Positions 16,660 to 25,361 of a stretch of DNA of 64,000 nt are shown one piece after another. Positions within the stretch are counted from its first letter, which is position 1. Each line of letters opens with the position of its first letter. The stretch covers positions 124,001 to 188,000 of the forward strand of contig JAXDZG010000023.1 of NCBI GenBank assembly GCA_034086985.1, read 5' to 3'. The notes under the pieces were generated by a model that made no database searches, had not been told where the DNA came from, and saw nothing but the letters and a program-made list of their open reading frames with translations. The translations under genes were made by a program, and so were the position numbers. The DNA comes from Phascolarctobacterium_A sp034086985. Lineage in GTDB: Bacteria > Bacillota > Negativicutes > Acidaminococcales > Acidaminococcaceae.

Positions 16660-19026
16660 ATGACTTTTAAAGAGATTCTAGGCAAGAAAATGTTGTTTTT
16701 TGATGGGGCGACGGGTACGCAGCTGCAGGCACGGGGTCTGAAGCCGGGCGAGCTGCCGGAAAGCTGGAACTTTACCCATCCGGAGATTGTGGAAGCTGTA
16801 CATCGTGGCTACTTGGATGTGGGCTCCAATATCGTCAAGTCCAACACCTTTGGTGCTAACCCTATTAAATTAAAGGGTAGCGGCCTAGATTGCAAGGAAA
16901 CTATTGAGGCTGCGGTGGCCATTGCCAAGCGTGCCTGCGGTGGTCGTGAGAATAAATTTGTAGCGCTGAACCTAGGCCCTACTGGTAAGCTCTTAGCTCC
17001 CTATGGCGACTTAGCTTTTGAGGACGCTGTGGCTGCTTATGGCGAAATGGTGCGCTATGGCGCTGCTGCCGGTGCAGACTTAATCTTAATCGAAACCATG
17101 AGTGACACCTACGAGATTAAGGCTGCTGTTTTGGCGGCTAAGGAAAATAGTGATTTGCCTGTGTGCGTGACCATGACCTTTGACCAGGATGGCAAGCTGC
17201 TCACCGGTGCTACCGTTGAGGCTGCTGCGCTCATGTGTGAGGGTCTCGGTGTAGACGCTTTGGGCTTCAACTGTGGTTTAGGCCCCGTGCAGGTAGCTAA
17301 GCTGTTACCTCAAATGTTAGCAGCAACTAGCTTGCCCGTGATCATCAATCCTAACGCAGGCCTGCCTGTGGAAAAGGATGGCAAAACCTGCTTTGAGGTT
17401 GGGCCTGAGGAGTATGCCGAGCTCATGTATGAACTGGCTCAGCAAGGCCCCAGCATCGTAGGCGGCTGCTGCGGCACCACTCCCGCTCATATTGAAGCCA
17501 TGATTAAAAAATGTAAGGATTTAAAGCCCGGCGGTTATCGTGACTGCAAGCTCACCGCTGTTTCCAGCTATGGTCGTGCTGTACATCTAGGCGAGGGTCC
17601 GGTGATTATCGGCGAGCGTATAAATCCCACCGGAAAAAAGCGCTTGAAGGAAGCATTGGCAGCTCAGGACTTGGATTATGTATGCCGCTTAGGCTTGGAG
17701 CAAATCAATGTGGGCGCTCATATTCTGGATGTGAACGTGGGCACTCCCGGTATTGACGAGCCTGCTATGATCGCTAAGGCTGTACCTGCTTTGCAGGCTA
17801 TTACTGATACGCCCTTACAAATCGATACCTCTAATTACGAGGCTATGGAGCGTGCTCTGCGTCTCTATAACGGCAAGCCCATGCTTAACTCCGTTAACGG
17901 CAAAGAAGATAGCCTCAACAAGGTATTGCCCTTGGCCAAAAAATATGGTGCTGTGCTGGTAGCTCTGTGCCTTGATGACAGCGGTATTCCTAATACAGCT
18001 GCTGGTCGCATTGCGGTGGCCGAGAAGATTATTGCCCGCGCTGCAGAATACGGCATTGAAAGCCGCAATATTGTCGTTGACCCCTTGGCTCTAACCATCT
18101 CCACCGGCGCAGAAAATGCTGAGATTGCCTGCGAAGTCATTTGCACCATGAAGGCGCGTGGCATCAACACCGTCATGGGTGTTTCTAATATCTCCTTTGG
18201 CCTGCCCGGTCGAGAAGCCGTAAACAGCACCTTCTTCACCATGGCTTTACAAGCAGGCCTCTCCTGCGGTATTATTAATCCCCAAAGCAAGGCTATGCTG
18301 GACGCCTTCTATGGCTTCCGTGCGCTGGCCGGTTACGATGAAGGCTGCAAGGAATATGTGCAGCATTATGCGGACGCACCCAAGGCAACAGCAACTATTG
18401 TCAGCGAAATGGGCCTTTATGATGCCATTGTGAAGGGCTTAGCTGAGGCTGCTCGTAAGGCTGCTGCCGTGGCTTTGGAGAGTGAAAAGCCCTTAGATGT
18501 AATTAATAAATATATGATTCCGGCGCTGGATTTTGTGGGCAATGGCTTTGAGAAAAAGACTCTGTTCCTGCCCCAGCTGCTCATGAGCGCCGACGCTGCC
18601 AAGGCGGCCTTTGAAGTAATTCGCGAGGCTGTGGGCGTGGGTGAAACCCAAGGGGAGACGGTGATTATCGCTACCGTGCACGGTGATATCCACGATATCG
18701 GCAAGAATATCGTGAAGGTCCTCTTAGAAAATTATGGCTACAGAGTGCTGGATTTGGGCAAGGATGTGCCTGTGGAAACAATCGTGAACGCAGCTAAGGA
18801 AAGTTGTGCTAAGGTAGTAGGACTATCTGCTTTGATGACCACGACTGTGGGCGCTATGGAAGAGACCATCAAGGCTTTGCAAAGCGACAGCAAAACCAGC
18901 GACTGCCAAATTGTAGTTGGTGGTGCAGTTTTAACCCAGGAATACTCCGACCAAATCGGTGCTAGTCACTACGCTCCCAACGCTGTCAGCGCAGTAAACT
19001 ATGTGAACAGCGTCTTCGGAAAATAA
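16660..19026 (+). CDS. metH: Cobalamin-dependent methionine synthase lacking the activation domain
   Basis: A 788-residue enzyme transferring the methyl group of 5-methyl-THF through cobalamin to homocysteine. Start 16660 has TTAAGGAG upstream; an earlier ATG at 16627 does not. Domains in order: homocysteine-binding TIM barrel (1-290; zinc ligands in IVGGCCGTTPAH), pterin-binding barrel (about 310-570; GERINPTGKKRLKEAL, NVGTPGIDE), cap helices, and B12-binding Rossmann domain with DIHDIGKNIV (the His ligates cobalt) near residue 680. It stops after the B12 domain, about 400 residues shorter than E. coli MetH; the missing function is encoded at 15718-16350. Confidence 0.95.
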   Translation: MTFKEILGKKMLFFDGATGTQLQARGLKPGELPESWNFTHPEIVEAVHRGYLDVGSNIVKSNTFGANPIKLKGSGLDCKETIEAAVAIAKRACGGRENKFVALNLGPTGKLLAPYGDLAFEDAVAAYGEMVRYGAAAGADLILIETMSDTYEIKAAVLAAKENSDLPVCVTMTFDQDGKLLTGATVEAAALMCEGLGVDALGFNCGLGPVQVAKLLPQMLAATSLPVIINPNAGLPVEKDGKTCFEVGPEEYAELMYELAQQGPSIVGGCCGTTPAHIEAMIKKCKDLKPGGYRDCKLTAVSSYGRAVHLGEGPVIIGERINPTGKKRLKEALAAQDLDYVCRLGLEQINVGAHILDVNVGTPGIDEPAMIAKAVPALQAITDTPLQIDTSNYEAMERALRLYNGKPMLNSVNGKEDSLNKVLPLAKKYGAVLVALCLDDSGIPNTAAGRIAVAEKIIARAAEYGIESRNIVVDPLALTISTGAENAEIACEVICTMKARGINTVMGVSNISFGLPGREAVNSTFFTMALQAGLSCGIINPQSKAMLDAFYGFRALAGYDEGCKEYVQHYADAPKATATIVSEMGLYDAIVKGLAEAARKAAAVALESEKPLDVINKYMIPALDFVGNGFEKKTLFLPQLLMSADAAKAAFEVIREAVGVGETQGETVIIATVHGDIHDIGKNIVKVLLENYGYRVLDLGKDVPVETIVNAAKESCAKVVGLSALMTTTVGAMEETIKALQSDSKTSDCQIVVGGAVLTQEYSDQIGASHYAPNAVSAVNYVNSVFGK

Positions 19027-19052
19027 GAACATCAAAGTTAATTAGAAAAATT

Positions 19053-19107
19053 AAAAAGCAGAACCGCTTTATCCTGAGCTTAACTCAGGAGACGGTTCTG
19101 CTTTTTG
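19053..19107. terminator. Bidirectional terminator between metH and the polyamine operon end
   Basis: AAAAAGCAGAACCG pairs with CGGTTCTGCTTTTT; an inner stem CCTGAG/CTCAGG caps it. It serves the convergent transcripts from both sides. Confidence 0.85.
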
Positions 19108-19131
19108 CATATAATAAAATTTTTACCTACC

Positions 19132-19896
19132 TCAACTATTGACATAAGTCTTCACAGCCCAAGTCTCCAAAACCTGCCTGCGCTCCCGCCAGTCCGGCAT
19201 CAGCTTATCCAGCCAAGCATAGAAGCTAGGGCTATGATTGCCCACCAGAAAATGGCACAGCTCGTGCAGCATCACCTGCTCCACACAGGGCAAGGGCATA
19301 TGGATGAGCCGCTTATTCATAGTAACGATGCCTTTCAAGAAATTGCAGGTTCCCCAACGCGTTTTCATGGTGCGCATGCGCAAGGCTGGAAAGGGAACGC
19401 CATAAGGCCTTACCAGCTCATACTCCCTCTGCAAAACCTCTACAAAAAGCGCCTCAGCAAATTTATCAAAAAAATGCTGTACCAGCCTTCGGCGTAGCTC
19501 CACATCATCCATATCAGTTAAATCTAAGTTCAGCAGTTGGCCGTTAAACCAATACCCATTACGAGCAGCAGAACTATGTGTCACAGCCACGGGCTTACCC
19601 AAAATATAAATAATATCGCCATAATTATAATCACGGCCCTGCAAACACTCCTGCGCAGCCTGTCGATTTTTAAAAATCAGCTTGGAAGAACGAATAAAAT
19701 CTGCCCGCTCTTTAACAAAGGCATTAATATACCCAAAACTAGCCACATGGGGCGCAGACACATACACACTGCCATCAGGCCGCACCCGCAGGTTAAGATT
19801 CTTCACATTCTTGCGCTCTAGGGTATAGCATATATCAAGGCCATGCTCATCAACAGTATGGATGGTCTCCTTACTCATGGTTGACAATTTTCCCAT
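19132..19896 (-). CDS. YgjP-type (DUF45) putative zinc metallopeptidase
   Basis: A 254-residue protein with the zinc motif HELCH (VMLHELCHFLVGNHSP) and the family pattern MRTMKTRWGTC, both diagnostic of the DUF45/YgjP group of M48-like peptidases. The function of YgjP is not established. It is the last gene of the polyamine operon, its start overlapping the aguB stop by 26 bases, with GGAG upstream of ATG 19896 (ATG 19878 is an alternative). Confidence 0.8.
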   Translation of the reverse strand: MGKLSTMSKETIHTVDEHGLDICYTLERKNVKNLNLRVRPDGSVYVSAPHVASFGYINAFVKERADFIRSSKLIFKNRQAAQECLQGRDYNYGDIIYILGKPVAVTHSSAARNGYWFNGQLLNLDLTDMDDVELRRRLVQHFFDKFAEALFVEVLQREYELVRPYGVPFPALRMRTMKTRWGTCNFLKGIVTMNKRLIHMPLPCVEQVMLHELCHFLVGNHSPSFYAWLDKLMPDWRERRQVLETWAVKTYVNS

Positions 19897-20758
19897 AGCA
19901 CTCCGGTCTACGGTCGCGGAACAAGCCCCAGCTCAAGCGATCCTCTGCCAGCTGGTCCAGATCATACTCCGCATAAAGAATTTCTTCCTTGTCGCGGCTG
20001 GCGTCCTGAATCAGCGCACCCGTGCCATCGGTCATAAAGCTAGAGCCATAGAAAAGCAAGCTAGATTTTTGTCCAGCATTGGCCTCACAGGGCTCCACAC
20101 TTTCAAGGCCAATGCGATTGGCAGCCACCACAGGCATCAGATTAGCCGCACTATGGCCCTGCATCACGCGACGCCAATGAGGCATGCTGTCCGTGTCCAA
20201 AATAGGCTCCGAGCCAATGGCCGTGGGATAAAGCAAAATCTCTGCTCCATTTAGAGCCAAGCAACGAGCCGTCTCGCTGAACCATTGATCCCAGCAAATG
20301 CCGATACCAATCTTGCCAAAGTGAGTGTCAAAAACCTTAAAGCCCGTATCACCGGGTTTAAAATAAAATTTTTCCTGATAAAAATGGTCGTCAGGAATAT
20401 GGGTCTTGCGATATACGCCCAGATTAGTGCCATCCGCATCAATGCAGGCGATGGAATTGTACAGCTGGTTTACATCGCGCTCAAAAAAGCTGATGGGCAA
20501 CACAATCCCCAGCTCCTTCGCCAGTCGCTGGCCCATTTTTACAGCCGCATTCTCTGCGGTGGGCTCGGCGTAAGCGTAGTACTCATAGCGGCGCTCCTGA
20601 CAGAAGTAGGGCCGCTCCCACAGCTCCGGCAGCAGCACAAGCTGCGCCCCTTGCGCAGCTGCCTGCCGCACCAACGCCTCAGCGTGGGCTAAATTATCCT
20701 CACGGCGCGCAGCGCAGCGCAGCTGCACTGCGGCCACCTTAAGCTTTCTCATAAGCAT
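19871..20758 (-). CDS. aguB: N-carbamoylputrescine amidase
   Basis: A 295-residue nitrilase-superfamily enzyme hydrolysing N-carbamoylputrescine to putrescine, ammonia and CO2. The Glu-Lys-Cys catalytic triad is visible as Glu45 (LLPELWE), Lys118 (YRKTHIPDD) and Cys155 (GICWDQWF); WDQWF and HIPD are typical of AguB rather than other nitrilases. Its start overlaps the aguA stop by 10 bases, so the two successive enzymes of agmatine breakdown are coupled. Confidence 0.94.
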   Translation of the reverse strand: MLMRKLKVAAVQLRCAARREDNLAHAEALVRQAAAQGAQLVLLPELWERPYFCQERRYEYYAYAEPTAENAAVKMGQRLAKELGIVLPISFFERDVNQLYNSIACIDADGTNLGVYRKTHIPDDHFYQEKFYFKPGDTGFKVFDTHFGKIGIGICWDQWFSETARCLALNGAEILLYPTAIGSEPILDTDSMPHWRRVMQGHSAANLMPVVAANRIGLESVEPCEANAGQKSSLLFYGSSFMTDGTGALIQDASRDKEEILYAEYDLDQLAEDRLSWGLFRDRRPECYGKIVNHE

Positions 20759-21948
20759 CCTCCCTTCGGGATTTGCTGGGTAATGCAGTGAATATTACCG
20801 CCACCCGTCAAGATAGCTCTTGCCGGGATTTGCACCACCTTACGCTCCGGGCAAAGCGCGGCCAGAATGGCCGCGGCGCGCCCGTCGCTGGCGGCGTTTG
20901 CGCCGCCGAAGGCTGGCAGCACCACACTGTCATTACTAAAATAAAAATTCACATAGCTCGCTGCCAGCCTTTCGCCGGCCTCACGCATATCCTCGCCGGG
21001 GGCGAAGTCGAAGCCTGCTACCTCCTCTTCCGTGATGCACACGGGCACATCCGGGATGGGCAGCTTGTGGACGATGATTTTGCGACCTTTAGCATCGGTC
21101 TCATGCTCCAAATAATCAAGGCTAGCCTTGCTCAAAGCGTACTGAGGGTCGTCCTCCTTATCGGTACAAGCCAAAACTACCTCGCCAGGACGGATAAAGG
21201 AGCAAACATTATCCACGTGCTCATTGGTCTCGTCGTTGTAAATGCCACGAGGTAACCACAGCACCTTTTCAACATTGAGATATTCCTTAAGCTTATCTTC
21301 AATCTGCGCTTGGCTCAGATCGGGATTGCGGCCTGCGCTGAGTAAGCAAGACGCAATCACCATGGCTGTGCCCTCGCCGTCCACATGAATGGAACCTCCC
21401 TCTAGCACGAAGGGTGCTGCCTCGTACAGCTCATAGCCCTTAGCTTGCGCAAAAGCGGCAGCAAAGGCATCATCCTGCTCATAGTCAGGATAAAGGCCGT
21501 CTACCTCGCCACCCCACGCATTAAAGCGCCAGTTCACGCCCCGCACTACGCGCTGGGCTCCTCCTGCGCAGCTGCCTGCGGCAGCATCAGCTTGAGCTTT
21601 AGAGCTTGCCTCACAGGGCACATCCTTCACTACAAAGGTAGGCCCTATATCCCTAGCCCAGCTATCGTCCGTGGGAATATCTAGCAACTCCACGTTGCTA
21701 AGCCCAGCTAACATTTGCTGGGCCCGCTCCCAATGCTTGCTCTGCTTATCGCAAGCCACATACACCCTTTCGCTGGCGCTGATGGCCTTAATCACGGCCG
21801 TAAAGGCCGCGCAGGCGGCCTCCGCGCCAAAGCTCCAGGAGCCGGGCCGCTGGGGCCACACGATGATGCACCCGGCGTGTTCTTCGAACTCCGCCGGCAT
21901 GCGAAAGCCGTCCTGTTTTGGTGTTGACTTTGTCAGCATCTTCATCAT
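20749..21948 (-). CDS. aguA: Agmatine deiminase
   Basis: A 399-residue peptidyl-arginine-deiminase-type enzyme converting agmatine to N-carbamoylputrescine and ammonia. Seen: GFRMPAEFEEHAG at the N-terminus, TDDSWARDIGPTF, the His-containing GGSIHVDGEGT, NDETNEHVDN, and the nucleophile Cys388 in GGGNIHCITQQ. A stretch near residues 120-140 rich in Ala/Ser (EASSKAQADAAAGSCAGGAQ) looks like a lineage-specific insertion. Starts in a 4-base overlap with nspC. Confidence 0.94.
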   Translation of the reverse strand: MMKMLTKSTPKQDGFRMPAEFEEHAGCIIVWPQRPGSWSFGAEAACAAFTAVIKAISASERVYVACDKQSKHWERAQQMLAGLSNVELLDIPTDDSWARDIGPTFVVKDVPCEASSKAQADAAAGSCAGGAQRVVRGVNWRFNAWGGEVDGLYPDYEQDDAFAAAFAQAKGYELYEAAPFVLEGGSIHVDGEGTAMVIASCLLSAGRNPDLSQAQIEDKLKEYLNVEKVLWLPRGIYNDETNEHVDNVCSFIRPGEVVLACTDKEDDPQYALSKASLDYLEHETDAKGRKIIVHKLPIPDVPVCITEEEVAGFDFAPGEDMREAGERLAASYVNFYFSNDSVVLPAFGGANAASDGRAAAILAALCPERKVVQIPARAILTGGGNIHCITQQIPKGGCL

Positions 21949-23186
21949 GAAAGTCGTCCTTTAAAATCCTCGTACCCAAAACGGCGCACCAGCTCCGTAC
22001 TGCCATCCTTCTTCAGCAGCACAATATCCGGCAGGGGCATGCCGTTAAAGGTATTATTTTTAACCATGGAATAAATAGCCATGTCTTCAAAAATCAGCTT
22101 GTCGCCTACGCTTATTTCTCGCTCAAAGCTGTAGTCACCAATCACATCGCCCGCTAAGCAGGTCATGGAGGACAGGCGATAGGTGTGAGCCTTCTCATTG
22201 GCCTCAAAGCCATCCCGCAGGGGAGGACGATAGGGCATTTCCAGCACATCCGGCATATGGCAGGCAGCGGAAGCGTCCAAAATCAAAACATCTAGGCCAT
22301 TATGCACAATGTCCAGCACCTCAGTCACAAGATAGCCTGCGTTGAGCGCCACGGCTTCGCCTGGCTCCAGATATACATCGACGCCATAGGTGCTGCGAAT
22401 GTAATTCACCAAAGCAATCAGCGCCCCTACATCGTAATCAGCGCGAGTAATATGGTGACCACCGCCTAAATTCAGCCATTTCAATTGGCCAAAGAATTTG
22501 CCAAATTTCTCCTCAAAGGCCTTGAAGGTAGTGATTAAATCATCGGAATTTTGCTCGCAGAGAGTGTGGAAATGCAAACCCTCCACGCCCTCAGGCAACT
22601 CCTCAGGGAAATTGGCCAAGGTTACGCCAAGGCGGGAACCCACCGCACAGGGGTCATAAATAGCATGCTCCGCCTCTTGAGTAGAGCATTCAGGATTGAT
22701 GCGAATACCTACGCTAGCCTTGGAGTTCTGCCAAATGCTTCTGTGCTTTTCTAATTGGGCGATAGAGTTAAAGACAATGTGGTCACAGATTTGCACCAGC
22801 TCCTGCATATCCTCAGTGCGAAAGGCAGGTGCGAAAACATGATTTTCCTTGCCCATTTCCTCGTGGCCTAAGCGTGCTTCAAAAATGCCGCTGGCCGTGG
22901 TACCCGCCAAATACTCGCCCATGAGGGGATAAAGGCGGAACATAGAGAAGCATTTTTGGGCCAACAGAATATGGCAGTCCGCCTCCTGCTGCACCATTTG
23001 CAGCAGTTCCAAATTTTTGATAAGTCTAGCCTCATCCACCACATAACAAGGAGTAGGCAGTGCTTTCAGCACTGCCTCCTGTTTTTCTTTCAATGTTCTT
23101 GCTTGTAAAGCCTGCAGCTTAGCGTCCGCCTTAGCGGCGTTCACTACATAAGCAGGCATATTCTTTTCGTTACTCATGTTGCTCAC
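21945..23186 (-). CDS. nspC: Carboxy(nor)spermidine decarboxylase
   Basis: A 413-residue PLP enzyme of the alanine racemase fold that decarboxylates carboxyspermidine (or carboxynorspermidine) to spermidine (norspermidine). The N-terminal barrel holds the PLP lysine Lys78 in HILLAQKCFSMF, the phosphate-binding LNLGGGHHI, EPGEAV, and the C-terminal DASAACHMPDVLEMPYRP contributed to the dimeric active site. Overlaps the upstream dehydrogenase gene by 4 bases. Substrate is more likely carboxyspermidine, because putrescine is the diamine made by the same operon; this is inference. Confidence 0.92.
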   Translation of the reverse strand: MSNMSNEKNMPAYVVNAAKADAKLQALQARTLKEKQEAVLKALPTPCYVVDEARLIKNLELLQMVQQEADCHILLAQKCFSMFRLYPLMGEYLAGTTASGIFEARLGHEEMGKENHVFAPAFRTEDMQELVQICDHIVFNSIAQLEKHRSIWQNSKASVGIRINPECSTQEAEHAIYDPCAVGSRLGVTLANFPEELPEGVEGLHFHTLCEQNSDDLITTFKAFEEKFGKFFGQLKWLNLGGGHHITRADYDVGALIALVNYIRSTYGVDVYLEPGEAVALNAGYLVTEVLDIVHNGLDVLILDASAACHMPDVLEMPYRPPLRDGFEANEKAHTYRLSSMTCLAGDVIGDYSFEREISVGDKLIFEDMAIYSMVKNNTFNGMPLPDIVLLKKDGSTELVRRFGYEDFKGRLS

Positions 23187-24451
23187 TCAACAGTAACGGG
23201 ATTCTCGTCCACAACCCAGGGCAGGCCGAACTTGTTCAGCATATCCATGTACGGATCGGGGTCGAACTCTTCCACATTGAAGACGCCCTTGCCCTGCCAT
23301 TGTTTAGTAATAACAAGTGCGGTACCAATCATAGCAGGCACGCCGGTAGTGTAGCTGATAGCTTGAGAGCCAACCTCTTTGTAGCACTCTTGATGGTCGC
23401 AAACATTGTAAATAAAGATGGTTTTCTTTTCGCCGTTCTTGGTACCGGTGAAGATGCAGCCAATATTGGTCTTGCCCACAGTGCGAGGACCTAAAGAAGC
23501 AGGATCCGGAAGCAATGCCTTCAGGAATTGAATTGGCACAATTTCATGACCCTCGTACATCATGGGCTTGGTGGACAGCATACCCACATTTTCCAAGCAC
23601 TTCATGTGCGTCAGATAGCTTTGACCGAAGGTCATGAAGAAGCGGATGCGCTTCACGCCAGGGATATTCTTAGCCAAGGATTCAATTTCCTCATGGTGCA
23701 AAAGATACATATCCTTCATGCCCACTTCGGGGAAATTATATTCACGTTTAATGGACATAGCAGGAATTTCAATCCACTTGCCGTTTTCCCAATAAGAACC
23801 GGGTGCGGAAACCTCGCGCAAGTTAATTTCAGGATTGAAATTGGTAGCAAAGGGATAGCCATGGTCGCCACCGTTGCAGTCCAGAATATCGATGGTATCG
23901 ATTTGGTCAAAATAATGCTTCAGAGCATAGGCAGAGAAAACGCTGGTTACGCCAGGGTCAAAGCCGGTACCCAAAAGGGCCATAATGCCAGCCTTCTCAA
24001 ATTTTTCCTTATAAGCCCATTGCCAGGAGTAGTCGAAGTAAGCAGAGAAGCCTTCCTCCTTGCAGCGCTTGTCATAAACCTCGCGCCAAGCGGGGTCGTC
24101 GATGTTTTCGGGCTCATAGTTAGCAGTATCGATATAGTCAACCTTGCACTCTAAGCATGCATCCATAATAGTCAAATCCTGATAGGGCAAAGCCACATTC
24201 AAAACAGCATCCGGCTGATAGGCTTTAATTAAAGCAACCAGCTCGTCCTTATTATCTGCGTCCACCTTGGCAGTGGTGATTTTGGTAGTAGTGGTGGGCT
24301 GCAGCTTTTCTGCCACAGCATCGCATTTAGACTTGGTGCGGCTAGCAATGCACAGCTCCGTGAAAACCTCACTGTTTTGGCAGCATTTGGCGATAGCCAC
24401 ACCAGCAACGCCACCGCAGCCGATTACTAATAGTTTACTCATATTCTTCAT
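23183..24451 (-). CDS. Carboxyspermidine dehydrogenase (saccharopine dehydrogenase family)
   Basis: A 422-residue NADPH-dependent reductive ligase condensing putrescine with aspartate beta-semialdehyde to carboxyspermidine. The N-terminal Rossmann fold has LLVIGCGGVAGVAIAKCC and the nucleotide ribose region IASRTKSKCD; the catalytic domain has LLGTGFDPGVTSVFSAYAL and ILDCNGGDHG. These are the hallmarks of the CASDH branch of the family rather than true saccharopine dehydrogenases. It precedes nspC with a 4-base overlap, the standard CASDH-CASDC arrangement. Confidence 0.92.
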   Translation of the reverse strand: MKNMSKLLVIGCGGVAGVAIAKCCQNSEVFTELCIASRTKSKCDAVAEKLQPTTTTKITTAKVDADNKDELVALIKAYQPDAVLNVALPYQDLTIMDACLECKVDYIDTANYEPENIDDPAWREVYDKRCKEEGFSAYFDYSWQWAYKEKFEKAGIMALLGTGFDPGVTSVFSAYALKHYFDQIDTIDILDCNGGDHGYPFATNFNPEINLREVSAPGSYWENGKWIEIPAMSIKREYNFPEVGMKDMYLLHHEEIESLAKNIPGVKRIRFFMTFGQSYLTHMKCLENVGMLSTKPMMYEGHEIVPIQFLKALLPDPASLGPRTVGKTNIGCIFTGTKNGEKKTIFIYNVCDHQECYKEVGSQAISYTTGVPAMIGTALVITKQWQGKGVFNVEEFDPDPYMDMLNKFGLPWVVDENPVTVE

Positions 24452-24494
24452 CTCCTTCTTAAAACCTATGGAAAAATATATTTTTACTTAATTC

Positions 24495-25349
24495 TTACTT
24501 CTCTTCTTCTTCCAACATGTCTTCTACATACTTAGGCAACATGAACGCTCCCTTATGCAGATTAGCAGAATAATACCAAGTTTTGATGCCCCTAGCCTTC
24601 CACTTCACGGAGTCAAAATCCTTCAGGGGATGGTATTTTTTGGAGGCAAAGCCAAAGAGCCAATAGCCGGAAGGACAGGTAGGAATAGCTGCCTGATACA
24701 CACGGCTAATAGGGAAGCTGTGGCTGGCCTTGCGGTGCATGGCGCGACATGTTTCCTCATCCTCATCGTAGAAGGGACTGCCATGCTGGTACACCATGAT
24801 GCCATCCTCCTTAAGAGCGCGGAAGCAGTTACCATAAAATTCCTTAGTAAAAAGGCCCGCCGCATGACCCAAGGGATCAATAGCGTCATTGATAATCAAA
24901 TCATATTCATTCACCTTAGAACGCAAAAAGCGCAGCCCGTTGGCGTTAAAAATCGTCACCCGCGCATCGTCTAGGCCAATGGCGTTATCGGGGAAAAAGT
25001 CGCGGCACACATCAATGAACACATGGTCCGTCTCGACTACATCGATTTCTTCAATCTCCGGATAGCGGGACAGTTCACGAGCTACACCGCCATCGCCACC
25101 GCCGATAACCAGCACCTTTTTTACATGGGGATGCACAGCCATGGGCACATGGACAATCATCTCGTCATAAATAAACTCGTCCTTTTGTGAAAAGACGATG
25201 GTGCCATCGCAAGCGATAAAACGACCAAATTCCTTAGAGTCGAACACGTCAATGCGTTGAAAATCCGTGTCCTCCCCAAATAATTGCTTTTCAATTTTTA
25301 TATCCAGCTTCACATCATCCGTGTGGTAATCGGAAAACCAAAGCTCCAT
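24495..25349 (-). CDS. speE: Spermidine synthase-type aminopropyltransferase
   Basis: A 284-residue enzyme transferring an aminopropyl group from decarboxylated SAM to a diamine. Signature VLVIGGGDGGVARELSRYPE, the acidic VVETD, and YDLIINDAIDPLGHA (catalytic Asp region) are all intact. The C-terminus is shorter than in human enzymes and typical for bacteria. No SAM decarboxylase (speD) lies in this operon, so its donor must come from elsewhere or the enzyme has another acceptor. Located between speA and the CASDH gene, 13 bases from speA. Confidence 0.92.
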   Translation of the reverse strand: MELWFSDYHTDDVKLDIKIEKQLFGEDTDFQRIDVFDSKEFGRFIACDGTIVFSQKDEFIYDEMIVHVPMAVHPHVKKVLVIGGGDGGVARELSRYPEIEEIDVVETDHVFIDVCRDFFPDNAIGLDDARVTIFNANGLRFLRSKVNEYDLIINDAIDPLGHAAGLFTKEFYGNCFRALKEDGIMVYQHGSPFYDEDEETCRAMHRKASHSFPISRVYQAAIPTCPSGYWLFGFASKKYHPLKDFDSVKWKARGIKTWYYSANLHKGAFMLPKYVEDMLEEEEK

Positions 25350-25361
25350 TCCATCACAACC

